The notes beneath the pieces were generated by a model. It made no database searches and was not told the DNA's origin. It was given only the letters and a program-made list of their open reading frames with translations. Made by a program: the position numbers and the translations under genes. Positions 1 to 9,175 of a stretch of 64,000 nucleotides of DNA are shown piece by piece. The DNA comes from Indolivaga capnocytophagoides DSM 22835 (GTDB lineage Bacteria > Bacteroidota > Bacteroidia > Bacteroidales > Dysgonomonadaceae): the NCBI RefSeq assembly GCF_000426485.1, contig NZ_AUFL01000012.1, positions 1 to 64,000 on the forward strand, written 5' to 3'. The number at the start of each line of letters is the position of its first letter. Positions within the stretch are counted from its first letter, which is position 1.

Positions 1-95
1 TAAAGTATTGCTACTTTCATGCTACCCCTCGACTTGCATGTGTTAGGCCTGTCGCTAGCGTTCATCCTGAGCCAGGATCAAACTCTTCTTTGTAT
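1..95 (-). rRNA. rrs: 16S ribosomal RNA, 5' end (partial)
   Basis: Read on the minus strand, positions 90-61 carry the universal 5' segment of bacterial 16S rRNA, including the classic 27F primer site (AGAGTTTGATCCTGGCTCAG). It is followed by the conserved GATGAACGCTAGCGACAGG and 'ACATGCAAGTCGAGGGG' segments. The gene runs off the left edge, so only about 95 bases are visible. The exact 5' end (near 95) is estimated from alignment to other 16S genes and is not precise. Confidence 0.97.
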
Positions 96-286
96 ATCTT
101 TTTTTATATTCTCAGAATTATTCTAACCTCTTTATTGACTCTAGGTATTGACTTAGAGTTGATACCGGTCGTAAAGACCGTATCACCCGTCTAATGCTAT
201 ATTTTTTTGTTCCTTTTCAAATCTTTCAAAGATCGCTTCTCTTTTTCGCTTTTCTTAGTGACCGTCTCTCGGTCTTAAAGCGAGTG
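96..286 (-). promoter_or_regulatory. rRNA operon leader with hairpins
   Basis: This is the transcribed leader between the rRNA promoter and 16S. It holds two clear inverted repeats: 161-184 (GATAC-GGTC arms around TAAAG) and 260-274 (GACCG-TCTCT-CGGTC). Such leader hairpins usually serve 16S processing and antitermination; that role is inferred. No protein-coding signal is seen. Confidence 0.6.
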
Positions 287-318
287 CAAAAGTAGTCCCT
301 TTTACTATACACTCCAAA
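287..318 (-). promoter_or_regulatory. rRNA operon promoter (-33/-7 type)
   Basis: On the minus strand a TTTG box (plus coordinates 315-318) is followed after exactly 20 bases by TACTTTTG (287-294). This fits the Bacteroidota consensus TTTG-N19-21-TAnnTTTG. It lies about 190 bases upstream of 16S and is among the best promoter matches in the window. From here to about 618 I see no gene. Confidence 0.8.
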
Positions 319-618
319 TATTTTTATGCCTTTTTTTAAAATATTTTTAGAACTTCCTTTCAAGGCAGTAATTGCCAGCCGTTTAGAGAGCAGAAAAAAT
401 ATAACAAGAGATTGTCCTGTTATATTTTTAGAGATTCTATATTTGCACTGAAACATGGCAAACATACATTTTTTATTTCAAATATCCAAATTTAAACGGA
501 CAATTTTTAATATTTTATGTGATTTTATTTATTTCGGCCACAATTACAAACTAAAACATTCTTTATTAGGGGTTTTCATACAGAAATGTTCAATATAGGT
601 ATTACCTTCATAAAATTC

Positions 619-1005
619 TCAGATTCTCGTTTTAACGAAGCTAATTATAAGTAAAGCCCAACCTGCAATCATAAAAAGTCCGCCCAATGGAGTTACCGGT
701 CCTAAAAATTTCAGATTTATCTTCCAATATTCAGCAAATGCCAGAAGATAGATACTTACCGAAAAGAGGAAAGTTCCGATAATAATACTTCATGCTGTCC
801 ATTTTTCTATCGATGTTTCTAAATTAAGAAATAAACCGATTATGAGTAAGACTATAGCATGATACATTTGATAACGCACTCCGACTTCAAAACTATCCAA
901 TTTGTCCGGAGTCAGCAGATTTTTGAACGCATGAGCACCAAAAGCTCCTAATATAATAGAAAGCATACCATATATACCTCCAATAATAAGTACTATTTGT
1001 TTCAT
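619..1005 (-). pseudogene. DUF423 small membrane protein interrupted by an in-frame TGA
   Basis: The reading frame from ATG at 1005 encodes a DUF423 (YgdD-like) inner-membrane protein. The N-terminal half has the family signature GAFGAHAF followed by YQMYHA. At 790-792 the frame meets TGA (codon 72), yet the same frame continues for 56 more codons with conserved family features: FSVSIYLLAF, then PVTPLGGLFMIAGWALLI, then a stop at 619-621. The whole frame gives 128 codons, the usual DUF423 length. A single TGG to TGA change, a sequencing error or true decay would all explain this. DUF423 function is unknown. The gene lies upstream of the rRNA promoter on the same strand and no partner is evident. 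Confidence 0.75.
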
Positions 1006-1155
1006 ATCAACACATAAATTACATCTATATTTATGAAACAAATATAAACAATAAAAAAAACGAAAACTATCCGATAAGGAATAATCTTCGTTTTTTCGAA
1101 GGTTAGAATAGGTTAATAATTCAAATTAGGTTTAGTTCTAGGTTTTGGTTTATGT

Positions 1156-2508
1156 CTATTGTTTATTTCTTTTATCTATCTCTTTATATTTTTTCACATC
1201 CGATGCGTTCTTATATGCCGGACGTATAATCCTTCGTTCTTTGAAATTGAGTTCCTCAATACGGTGCGCACACCATCCTACTATACGAGCCATTGCAAAA
1301 AGCGGCGTATATATTTCCTGTGGCAGACCAATCATATCATAGACAAATCCCGAATAGAAATCGACATTGGCACAGACTTGTTTCTTTACATTAGTACCTT
1401 TAAACTCCATAAAGTTTTTAATAGCTCGTTCTTCGAGCAAGCTCATAAAATTAAACTCTTTCTCACGTCCCTTTTCTATTGCGAGATCCCGAGCCATTTC
1501 TTTCAGAAGGACAGCCCTCGGATCGGATATGGTATAGATAGCATGCCCGATACCATATATAAGTCCTGTTTTATTATATGCCTCCTTATTCAATATCTTT
1601 TTGAGATAAGTATCTATTTCATCAACATCAGTCCAATCCTTGACATTCTTCTTTATATGTTTCAGCATATCTACGACACGAAGATTAGCACCTCCATGCA
1701 ATGGACCCTTCAATGAACCAATTCCGGCAGCAATGGATGAATAAGTATCGGTTCCGGCCGAACTGGTTACACGTACCGTAAACGTAGAATTATTACCTCC
1801 ACCGTGATCGGCATGAACCATGAGCGCCAAATCGAGTATCTTTACATCAAGAGGTGTATAATTATGACCTTTCATCATATACAGAAAATTCTCGGCAAGA
1901 GACAAACCCTCCTGCGGATGACGGATATGAAGCGATTTGCCGACATTGTGCCGCAATGCATTATAGGCATAGGCAATAATAGTAGGAAAGGTTGCCACTA
2001 GATTTAGTGACTGACGAACCAGATTTTCTTCTGATGTATCATCCGGCGCCTCATCGAAAGTATATAGCTCCAGCACACAACGAGCCAGAATATTCATTAT
2101 ATCCTGCCCTTCGAGATCAAGAATATGCATCGTTATCTTCTGATTCAGATCCATAGTCCGGCTCAGCATGGTAGAAAAATTATCTAACTCTTGCTTGTCG
2201 GGCAAATAGCCTGCAAGAATCAAGTATATTGTTTCTTCAAATCCCAAGCGGTTTTCGTGCTGAGCTCCCCGTACAATTTCTTCGAGACTGATGCCTCTGT
2301 ACATAAGTTTGCCAGGAATGGCTTTGAGAGAGCCATCCTCATTACGCTCATACCCTACTACATCTCCGACTTTAGTAAGCCCGACCACTACCCCTGTGTG
2401 ATCTTCGTTACGGAGCCCTCGTTTGACATTATATACGTTGAATAATTCAGGATCAATCTGTGTCGTAGTCTTTATTGTCTCAGATATTTTCTTAATAATG
2501 TCATCCAT
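1156..2508 (-). CDS. gltA: Citrate synthase
   Basis: This enzyme condenses acetyl-CoA and oxaloacetate to citrate in the cytoplasm, the entry to the oxidative TCA branch. The 450-aa protein has the catalytic trio seen in the family: His271 in HGGAN, His322 in GIGHAIY and Asp383 in DFYSG. The segment HADHGGGNNSTF near 232-243 is also conserved. It is slightly longer than the E. coli enzyme, with a charged C-terminal tail. It is the last gene of a minus-strand cluster (aconitase, PfpI protein, isocitrate dehydrogenase, citrate synthase), 67 bases after the preceding stop, so co-transcription is likely. The 2-methylcitrate synthase alternative is less likely given the neighbours. Confidence 0.95.
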   Translation of the reverse strand: MDDIIKKISETIKTTTQIDPELFNVYNVKRGLRNEDHTGVVVGLTKVGDVVGYERNEDGSLKAIPGKLMYRGISLEEIVRGAQHENRLGFEETIYLILAGYLPDKQELDNFSTMLSRTMDLNQKITMHILDLEGQDIMNILARCVLELYTFDEAPDDTSEENLVRQSLNLVATFPTIIAYAYNALRHNVGKSLHIRHPQEGLSLAENFLYMMKGHNYTPLDVKILDLALMVHADHGGGNNSTFTVRVTSSAGTDTYSSIAAGIGSLKGPLHGGANLRVVDMLKHIKKNVKDWTDVDEIDTYLKKILNKEAYNKTGLIYGIGHAIYTISDPRAVLLKEMARDLAIEKGREKEFNFMSLLEERAIKNFMEFKGTNVKKQVCANVDFYSGFVYDMIGLPQEIYTPLFAMARIVGWCAHRIEELNFKERRIIRPAYKNASDVKKYKEIDKRNKQ

Positions 2509-2575
2509 TTGAATAATCTTATTTTGTTTAAAGGTTAATGGTCAATGACCTGTATGTAAACTTACAGTAAATCAA

Positions 2576-3838
2576 CTACAGTGTTTCACCCAGTAATTTA
2601 GCAAATTGACTGGTTGAAAGGCTCGTTCCGTTTTCCATAAAGCGGGCAAGATCGTTTGTTGCCTTACCGTTGCTATATAATTTTTCGAGAGCATCGGTTA
2701 TTAGTCCGGCAGCTTCGTTCCATCCCAAATATTCAAGCATCATTACAGCGGAAAGCAATAATGACGAAGGATTAACTATATCTTTTCCGGCAATATCGGG
2801 AGCTGTACCATGTGTAGCCTCAAAAATGGCATGACCCGTTTTATAATTGATATTTGCTCCGGGAGCAATACCTATACCGCCGACCATTGCTGCAAGCTGA
2901 TCCGACACGTAATCACCATTCAGGTTCAGTGTTGCAATAACTGAATATTCAGAAGGTTTCAGCAATGTATTTTGCAAGAAAGCATCGGCTATAACATCTT
3001 TTACAACAATTTTTCCCGAATCTTGTGCTGCTTTCAGAGCTTCATTGGCAGCGGGTTCACCTTGCTCTTTTTTTATTTTTTCCCATTGAGGCCAAGTAAA
3101 TACTTTATCTCCATATTCTCTTTCAGCCAATGCGTAACCCCAGTTTTTAAATCCTCCTTCGGTAAATTTCATAATATTACCTTTATGAACAATAGTAACC
3201 GATGGTAACTTGTGGACAATGGCATAGTCGATAGCTGCACGTACCAAACGTTCGGTACCTTCTACCGAAACGGGTTTTACTCCAAAAGAAGATGTTTCGG
3301 GAAAACGAACCTTTTTCACACCCATTTCCTTTTGAAGAAACTCTAGAAACTTAGCAGCTTCAGGTGTCCCCTGCATCCACTCTATTCCGGCATAAATATC
3401 TTCGGTATTCTCACGAAAGATAGTCATATTTACTTTTTCCGGAGTTTTTACGGGTGATACAACTCCTTTAAACCAACGTACGGGACGAAGGCATACATAT
3501 AAGTCCAAATCCTGACGCAAAGCCACATTCAGAGAACGAATACCTCCTCCGACAGGGGTAGTAAGAGGGCCTTTTATCCCCACGAGAAACTCACGAAAAG
3601 AATTCATTGTCTCCTCGGGCAGCCACAAGCCATTCTCATTGAATGATTTTTCTCCGGCTAATACCTCTTTCCACTCTATCTTACGTTTTCCGTCGTAGAC
3701 TTTTTCAACAGCTTTATCTATTACAGATTGACTGTTTTTCCAAATCTCTTTTCCGACTCCGTCTCCTTCTATAAAAGGAATAGTAGGATTATCGGGTACA
3801 TTTAGATTTCCGTTTGCAATTGTTATTTTTTGCGACAT
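2576..3838 (-). CDS. icd: Isocitrate dehydrogenase, coenzyme-specificity residues of NAD type
   Basis: This 420-aa protein oxidatively decarboxylates isocitrate to 2-oxoglutarate. It follows E. coli Icd closely over its whole length: [13 protein letters not shown] (substrate loop, Ser102), [26 protein letters not shown] and [11 protein letters not shown]. The E. coli NADP-discriminating pair Lys-Tyr in HGTAPKYAG is here Asp348-Ile349, and the position of Tyr391 is Asn395, while Arg399 is kept. Asp-Ile is the pair found in NAD-dependent relatives, so the coenzyme may be NAD. No aceK-type kinase is visible nearby to act on Ser102. It lies between pfpI and gltA in the TCA cluster. Confidence 0.95.
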   Translation of the reverse strand: MSQKITIANGNLNVPDNPTIPFIEGDGVGKEIWKNSQSVIDKAVEKVYDGKRKIEWKEVLAGEKSFNENGLWLPEETMNSFREFLVGIKGPLTTPVGGGIRSLNVALRQDLDLYVCLRPVRWFKGVVSPVKTPEKVNMTIFRENTEDIYAGIEWMQGTPEAAKFLEFLQKEMGVKKVRFPETSSFGVKPVSVEGTERLVRAAIDYAIVHKLPSVTIVHKGNIMKFTEGGFKNWGYALAEREYGDKVFTWPQWEKIKKEQGEPAANEALKAAQDSGKIVVKDVIADAFLQNTLLKPSEYSVIATLNLNGDYVSDQLAAMVGGIGIAPGANINYKTGHAIFEATHGTAPDIAGKDIVNPSSLLLSAVMMLEYLGWNEAAGLITDALEKLYSNGKATNDLARFMENGTSLSTSQFAKLLGETL

Positions 3839-3876
3839 ATCTAATCTTTTCCTTTTTTGAATATTTAGAAGTTACC

Positions 3877-4470
3877 TTACTGCTGTTGATTACAAAATTC
3901 ATCTGCATCCTTATCTTCCTGCCAGCGATATTCGATCCGAAAAGCGATTTTGCGAGCTTCTTCTACCCCGAATTGATCTGCTACAAACCCCAATGCCATA
4001 TCTATTCCTGCACTGACACCCGATGATGTATAATAATTGCTGTCAACAACCCAGCGGGCTTCGCTTACCCAGAGTACTTTATCGGAACAACTTTTCACCC
4101 ATTCAAAAGACCGTTTGTTGGACGTAGCTTTTTTATGATTGAGTAAACCTGTCTTTGCCAAAATCGCACTGCCTGTACATACCGTCAACACAAATAGGCT
4201 TTGTTCAGATATACTTTTGATTTGTTTCAGCAATTCAGTATTATTTACTTCGGTACGCGCTCCCATTCCTCCGGGAATAAAAAGAACATCAAGATCTGTA
4301 ATCTTACTCACAGGCTGAGTTTCTATCCGTACTCCATCAAGGTTAGATATACTCCCTCCCTTTTCAGAAAAATAGCGAATCGTAGTATTTTCTAATTTGC
4401 CGAAAATCTCCACAGGGCCAAAAACGTCCAGTGTTTCGAAATCAGGGAAGAGGAGTATATTAAAAACCAT
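3877..4470 (-). CDS. DJ-1/PfpI family protein (class I glutamine amidotransferase-like)
   Basis: This 197-aa protein has the DJ-1/PfpI fold signature: FPDFETLDVFGP at the N-terminus, the nucleophile elbow VCTGSAILA with Cys98, and a conserved Gly-rich segment TSSGVSAGIDMAL near 148-160. Relatives include glyoxalase/deglycase-like proteins, isonitrile hydratase and the amidase part of AraC-type regulators; this one has no HTH domain. It sits inside the TCA cluster, 38 bases before icd in the direction of transcription. That placement suggests co-expression, but its substrate cannot be told from sequence. A repeat element fills the gap to aconitase. Confidence 0.85.
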   Translation of the reverse strand: MVFNILLFPDFETLDVFGPVEIFGKLENTTIRYFSEKGGSISNLDGVRIETQPVSKITDLDVLFIPGGMGARTEVNNTELLKQIKSISEQSLFVLTVCTGSAILAKTGLLNHKKATSNKRSFEWVKSCSDKVLWVSEARWVVDSNYYTSSGVSAGIDMALGFVADQFGVEEARKIAFRIEYRWQEDKDADEFCNQQQ

Positions 4471-4479
4471 TGTATATTA

Positions 4480-4534
4480 GGTAATAGTAAGTATTTAATG
4501 GTACATTAGAGTAAATAAAAAGGTCTGAGACCTT
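4480..4534 (-). repeat. AAGGTCTSAGACCTT element, short form
   Basis: On the minus strand this begins with AAGGTCTCAGACCTTTTTA, overlapping the aconitase stop codon, and ends with ATTAAATACTTACTATT. Head and tail match the element at 62400-62491, but the middle is missing. The palindromic head followed by T residues could also act as a weak terminator. Confidence 0.6.
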
Positions 4535-6788
4535 AATTTTTCATATAATTTAATGCACTACCGGCTTTAAACCATTCTATTTGTAAATGGTTGTAAGTAT
4601 GTGCAACTTCGAAAGTGTCTTTTTCCCCATCGGAATGTAATAACTCTATTGTCAGATTTCTTCCGGGACGAAAATCCGATAATCCGAGAATACTGATTTT
4701 ATCATCTTCCCTGACCTTATCATAGTCTTCTTTATTGATGAAGGTAAGAGCAAGCATTCCTTGCTTTTTAAGGTTCGTTTCGTGTATACGGGCAAATGAT
4801 TTTACAATAATCGCCTTGACATTCAGAAAACGGGGTTCCATAGCGGCATGCTCCCGAGACGAGCCTTCGCCGTAATTTTCTTCTGCCACAACAACCGAAC
4901 CCAATCCTTTCGATTTGAATTCACGAGCCAATTGTGGTACAGCTTCGAATTCTCCCGTAAAAGGATTCTTCACTGAGTTGGTTTTATCATTGAATGCATT
5001 CACCGCTCCGATCAGCATATTATCCGATATATTATCCAGATGCCCACGGAAACGGAGCCACGGACCTGCCATAGAAATATGATCTGTAGTACATTTCCCT
5101 TTTGCTTTTATCAGCAGAGGCAGGGCTGTTATATCTTTTCCATCCCATGCCGCAAAAGGATGTAATACCTGTAAACGTTGCGAGTCGGGTGCTATATTTA
5201 CTTCTATGTGACTGCCATCGGCAACGGGTTCAATATATCCAAGATCATCTACACCGAATCCTTTATTAGGCAATTCAGCCCCAACCGGTTCCTTTAACAT
5301 TACTTTTTCACCCTTATCGTTCAATAATGGATCTGTCATCGGGTTGAAACTCAAATCTCCTGCGATTGTGAGTGCTGCTACCAATTCGGGAGATGCAACA
5401 AAGGCATGAGTATTAGGGTTTCCATCGTTTCTTTTAGCAAAATTCCGATTAAAAGATGTCACGATCGAATTAGGTCTGTCGGGATTGTCGGTTTCTCTCT
5501 TCCATTGACCAATACAAGGCCCACAGGCATTTGCCATAATCGTAGCTCCTGCTTTTTCAAACACATCCAGAATTCCATCACGTTCCGAGGTATAACGTAC
5601 CTGTTCCGATCCCGGGTTAATGATAAACTGTGCCTTTACTTTTATTCCTTTTTCCTGAGCATCTTTAACTATAGACGCTGCCCGGGTCATATCCTCATAA
5701 GAAGAATTTGTACAAGACCCGATCAAACCGACTTCCATTTTCTGAGGATAACCCTTTTCGGCTGAAACTTTAGCAAACTCCGAAATCGGATTTGCCGCAT
5801 CAGGCGTAAAAGGCCCATTGATATATGGTTCGAGTTCACTCAGATTAATTTCTATCACACGGTCGTAGTATTTTTCAGGCGAGAGCTCAACTTCCGTATC
5901 AGCCTGTAAATATTGTCTTACGGCTTTGATAGCATCAGCCACTTCTTTCCGGTCTGTAGCAATGAGGTATTCGGCAGATTTTTCGTCATAAGGAAAAATC
6001 GAAGTCGTAGCACCTACCTCAGCACCCATATTGCAAATAGTTGCTTTTCCGGTAGCAGAAAGAGAGTGTACCCCCTCTCCGAAATATTCTATAATAGCAT
6101 TGGTACCGCCTTTTACGGTCAGTATTCCTGCCAATTTAAGTATCACATCTTTTGCCGAAGCCCATCCAGAGAGCTTACCTGTTAGTTTTACACCTATAAT
6201 GCGAGGCATTTTCAGCTCCCACGGCATGCCGGCCATCACATCTACGGCATCGGCTCCACCTACACCTATAGCTATCATACCCAATCCCCCTGCATTTGGA
6301 GTATGGGAATCTGTACCGATCATCATACCGCCAGGAAACGCATAGTTCTCGAGGACCACCTGATGAATGATTCCTGCTCCCGGTTTCCAAAAGCCGATTC
6401 CAAATTTATTTGATACTTCGGTCAGAAAATCATATACTTCTTTATTGGTAATCTCGGCTGTATTTAAATCTTCTTTAGCCGACTTATATGCTTGTATTAG
6501 GTGATCGCAATGAACAGTCGAAGGAACAGCTACACGTTTACGCCCCGAATTCATCAATTGGAGTAACGCCATCTGTGCGGTGGCATCCTGCATTGCAACA
6601 CGATCGGGGGCAAAGTTGACATAGTCTTCGCCTCTTTTATAATCTTTCAGCTCCTCGTCTTTCGACAAATGAGTATACAATATCTTTTCCGTTAATGTTA
6701 ATGGTCTTTTTAAAACCTGTGTTATTCTGTTTATTTTATCCGGTAGTGCTTCATATACCCCCTGAATCATTTTGATATCAAAAATCAT
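4533..6788 (-). CDS. acnA: Aconitate hydratase
   Basis: Aconitase interconverts citrate and isocitrate using a 4Fe-4S cluster. The 751-aa protein shows the three cluster ligands Cys359 (SCTNSS), Cys422 and Cys425 (ACGPCIGQW). It also has [13 protein letters not shown] near 158-170 and, in the C-terminal swivel domain, [10 protein letters not shown]. The order and motifs match the mitochondrial-type aconitases typical of Bacteroidota rather than AcnB. It is the first gene of the TCA operon, with a TATCTTTG box upstream. The start MIFDIKMIQ gives the expected length; Met7 is an alternative. The symbol acnA is used loosely. Confidence 0.94.
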   Translation of the reverse strand: MIFDIKMIQGVYEALPDKINRITQVLKRPLTLTEKILYTHLSKDEELKDYKRGEDYVNFAPDRVAMQDATAQMALLQLMNSGRKRVAVPSTVHCDHLIQAYKSAKEDLNTAEITNKEVYDFLTEVSNKFGIGFWKPGAGIIHQVVLENYAFPGGMMIGTDSHTPNAGGLGMIAIGVGGADAVDVMAGMPWELKMPRIIGVKLTGKLSGWASAKDVILKLAGILTVKGGTNAIIEYFGEGVHSLSATGKATICNMGAEVGATTSIFPYDEKSAEYLIATDRKEVADAIKAVRQYLQADTEVELSPEKYYDRVIEINLSELEPYINGPFTPDAANPISEFAKVSAEKGYPQKMEVGLIGSCTNSSYEDMTRAASIVKDAQEKGIKVKAQFIINPGSEQVRYTSERDGILDVFEKAGATIMANACGPCIGQWKRETDNPDRPNSIVTSFNRNFAKRNDGNPNTHAFVASPELVAALTIAGDLSFNPMTDPLLNDKGEKVMLKEPVGAELPNKGFGVDDLGYIEPVADGSHIEVNIAPDSQRLQVLHPFAAWDGKDITALPLLIKAKGKCTTDHISMAGPWLRFRGHLDNISDNMLIGAVNAFNDKTNSVKNPFTGEFEAVPQLAREFKSKGLGSVVVAEENYGEGSSREHAAMEPRFLNVKAIIVKSFARIHETNLKKQGMLALTFINKEDYDKVREDDKISILGLSDFRPGRNLTIELLHSDGEKDTFEVAHTYNHLQIEWFKAGSALNYMKN

Positions 6789-6835
6789 CCTCTTATATCT
6801 TTTAGTTAATCGAATTGTATTTTAACGTACTTTTT

Positions 6836-6865
6836 CAAAGATATAAATTTTATATTAAATCCAAC
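6836..6865 (-). promoter_or_regulatory. Putative promoter of the aconitase operon
   Basis: Minus-strand TATCTTTG (plus coordinates 6836-6843) matches the TAnnTTTG -7 box, with a TTG about 18 bases further upstream. It lies 48 bases before the aconitase start and is the best candidate promoter for acn-pfpI-icd-gltA. Confidence 0.55.
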
Positions 6866-7065
6866 TATAAATTTATAATTATGTAATAAAAATGAATATT
6901 TATACATGATTTATGCATAAAAAAGAAAGATATTCCCTACAAATACCTTTCTTTATACATTAAGTAATAAAAAGTACTTATGATATACTTTTTATTTACA
7001 ACAGGCATTGGTTGTTTTATTAACCAAAGCAATAAATAAGTATGAGACTTTAAATATGTATTTTC

Positions 7066-8868
7066 TTACAATTTCATATTTCCCAGAAAATTACTCATCC
7101 CCATCACGAGCAATTGATACAGAGCTTCATTAAACACGGTCATTTCCTTTTTATTCACAGGATAACCGCCAAGCATTAAAGCCTGCACATACATAATATG
7201 GACAACCGATGAAAACAAGCTGTCGTCTTCTATTGCTATCAGATTTTTCACTATCTCATTATCCTTATTGAAGCATAATGTAGGCATGTTATCTTCTTTC
7301 TTAATAAAATTCTGAAGTGTTGCCGCAAATGGGTTTCCACTATTTGAAAGGCTTTGCAGGTTTTTATTATTCATCGCCTCATCATTAGCCACATAAATTG
7401 CCGGAGTATCGGTCGGTTCGAATTGCTTAAGCTGAGCTTTGCAATACTGCTGCTTGAGCAATTCATTCGCTTTCTTTTCGAACCGGATGAAAGATTCATC
7501 ATCCGACACCTTCACGTCCTCCAAAGTATCCAGAATGTCCTGAGGTGTTATTTTCTCGATCTTGATAGAAGGAAAACTGATCTTGATCTGTTGTATCAAA
7601 TCTGCTTCGAATGAATAAGCCGCATTGATTACCGTCTTTCCCTGTGATCCCGCAATACGCCTGATCTGGCGAAAATCGTCTAACGAAGGAGTATAATAAA
7701 TCACATCGTTATATGACTTAATCGATATAAACGGAATGTGCCCCTTATTGGTTTCGAAGGGTATATAATCCACAAAAAGTTTCAGCAGGTTGCGGTCTTC
7801 AACGGCCAGAGCTTTAATAAACATATGATGTATACTGATTATTTCGCCCAGCTTTTCGGTATCTTTCAGAGTCAGCACTTTCAGATAATCTTTGAAACTG
7901 TCACTCAGTTCTTTCTTCGCCTGTTTCATTACATCGTCATCCATCAACGACTCACGGGAAGCTGTCGGACGAAGTTCATTTGTATTGATAATACATTTGA
8001 CGAAAGACGACCATTCGGGCAATAAGTTATTGACCTGTTCGCATAAAAACATCCGTTTCAGATACACCTTATGCTGTTTACTTCCAGAAAACTGTACTTT
8101 ATGAGGCATAATATACGCTACCCCATCTATTGTTCCAGCTATCGAATGCAATGGAAAAACATCCAAAAAATTGATATTGAATGTTTCTTTTCCGTAAGTC
8201 AATAATTCTTCTTTTGTGCTTTCCCCAGATAACCAGACCGGATCTTTTTCAACAAGGACTTCGGTTTCACTATCCGCTATCAGTTTAATAGTTATAGGCA
8301 AGGCACTTCCGAAATAGAGGATATTTTTCCTCAACTCGTCTTTTTCGAAGAGCGGCAACCATTCTTTTTTCGGATAAAGAATGACCCTCGTACCGGCCTG
8401 CTCCAAATTATCGATACGCTCTACGGTATAAGTACCGTCTGCTTTTCCACGCCAGCAAATAGATTCGTCTTTTATCAAGGAACGGGTTTCAACTATAATC
8501 TCATGACTGACAACCAAACACGATAACATACCGATACCAAATTTTCCGATAAAGTCTTTCTCATTGAAATCGCCCCGCTTGGAACTTTGCCCGATTACAG
8601 ACAAAAATTCATGCACTTCTTTTTCGGATAAACCGATCCCGTTATCCTCAAATATAACCTGAGGTAATCCGTCTACCTTATTTATGTATATATTTATTTC
8701 GCCTTTATGATGTTCATCTATTGTCTTTCGGGCTGTTGTCGCATCCATTCCATTTTGCAGTACTTCCCTCACAAAAACATTCGGTGCACTGTAAATGTGT
8801 TCGGACAACAGTTCGATCATCCCTTTCAAATTTACTTGAAAGAGGTATTTATTATTTTCCTCTGCCAT
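7066..8868 (-). CDS. Divergent HSP90 family chaperone (HtpG-like)
   Basis: This 600-aa protein starts with a GHKL ATPase domain: Glu35 and Asn39 in REVLQNGMDA, DNGIG at 75-79 and GKFGIGMLS at 108-116. These are the ATP-binding and hydrolysis motifs of HSP90. Middle and dimerisation regions follow but diverge clearly from standard HtpG; for example FREVISNASDA is replaced by the sequence above. It is probably a paralogue specialised for particular clients rather than the housekeeping HtpG. It lies downstream of a Sel1-repeat protein and a small ORF on the same strand. Sel1/TPR repeats commonly bind HSP90 partners, so a functional link is plausible but inferred. Confidence 0.88.
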   Translation of the reverse strand: MAEENNKYLFQVNLKGMIELLSEHIYSAPNVFVREVLQNGMDATTARKTIDEHHKGEINIYINKVDGLPQVIFEDNGIGLSEKEVHEFLSVIGQSSKRGDFNEKDFIGKFGIGMLSCLVVSHEIIVETRSLIKDESICWRGKADGTYTVERIDNLEQAGTRVILYPKKEWLPLFEKDELRKNILYFGSALPITIKLIADSETEVLVEKDPVWLSGESTKEELLTYGKETFNINFLDVFPLHSIAGTIDGVAYIMPHKVQFSGSKQHKVYLKRMFLCEQVNNLLPEWSSFVKCIINTNELRPTASRESLMDDDVMKQAKKELSDSFKDYLKVLTLKDTEKLGEIISIHHMFIKALAVEDRNLLKLFVDYIPFETNKGHIPFISIKSYNDVIYYTPSLDDFRQIRRIAGSQGKTVINAAYSFEADLIQQIKISFPSIKIEKITPQDILDTLEDVKVSDDESFIRFEKKANELLKQQYCKAQLKQFEPTDTPAIYVANDEAMNNKNLQSLSNSGNPFAATLQNFIKKEDNMPTLCFNKDNEIVKNLIAIEDDSLFSSVVHIMYVQALMLGGYPVNKKEMTVFNEALYQLLVMGMSNFLGNMKL

Positions 8869-8883
8869 TTTTCTTATTCTCCT

Positions 8884-8963
8884 AAGGTCTCAGACCTCGT
8901 TACAGACCTGTATCAACAACAGAGAACTATCTCTGAACACATCATCAAATACCTGTTGTTGCT
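8884..8963 (+). repeat. AAGGTCTSAGACCTT element with body
   Basis: AAGGTCTCAGACCT at 8884-8897 sits 15 bases from the HSP90 start codon. The following segment ends in ACATCATCAAATACCTG, resembling the body of the copies at 50679 and 62400. The palindrome reads almost the same on both strands, so orientation is judged from the body only. Confidence 0.5.
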
Positions 8964-8994
8964 TACACTTGGTCTTATGTCCTTTTCCTTTATT

Positions 8995-9153
8995 TTACCT
9001 AATTTTAGCTAAGAGCCTGTTTATTTTCGGCAGATATGAGCGTTTCATGTCTTTACTTCCGATCAATACAGGCATTCTCTCTTTTTCAAACGGCTGTGTG
9101 TGTTCCCAACCTAAACTAACCTTTTTATAATTGACATTCGCTGTTATATTCAT
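8995..9153 (-). CDS. Small ORF of 52 aa between the Sel1 protein and HSP90
   Basis: An ATG at 9153 opens a 52-codon frame ending in TAA at 8995-8997. The peptide reads coding-like, with a Trp, an acidic-basic mix and a strongly basic C-terminus (KINRLLAKIR). It begins 22 bases after the Sel1 protein stop and lies in the same direction as both neighbours, as an operon gene would. I recognise no family. It may be a genuine small protein or a remnant of a larger gene; coding status needs comparative support. Confidence 0.45.
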   Translation of the reverse strand: MNITANVNYKKVSLGWEHTQPFEKERMPVLIGSKDMKRSYLPKINRLLAKIR

Positions 9154-9175
9154 ACAGAGAATGGACAGAGAACTC

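Noticed and set aside
437-444. Plus-strand TATATTTG promoter-like box
   Set aside because: No plus-strand gene follows within a plausible distance; likely a chance match in AT-rich DNA.
1159-1716. 185-codon frame opposite citrate synthase
   Set aside because: It lies wholly inside a clear conserved enzyme gene on the other strand and has a composition typical of antisense frames.
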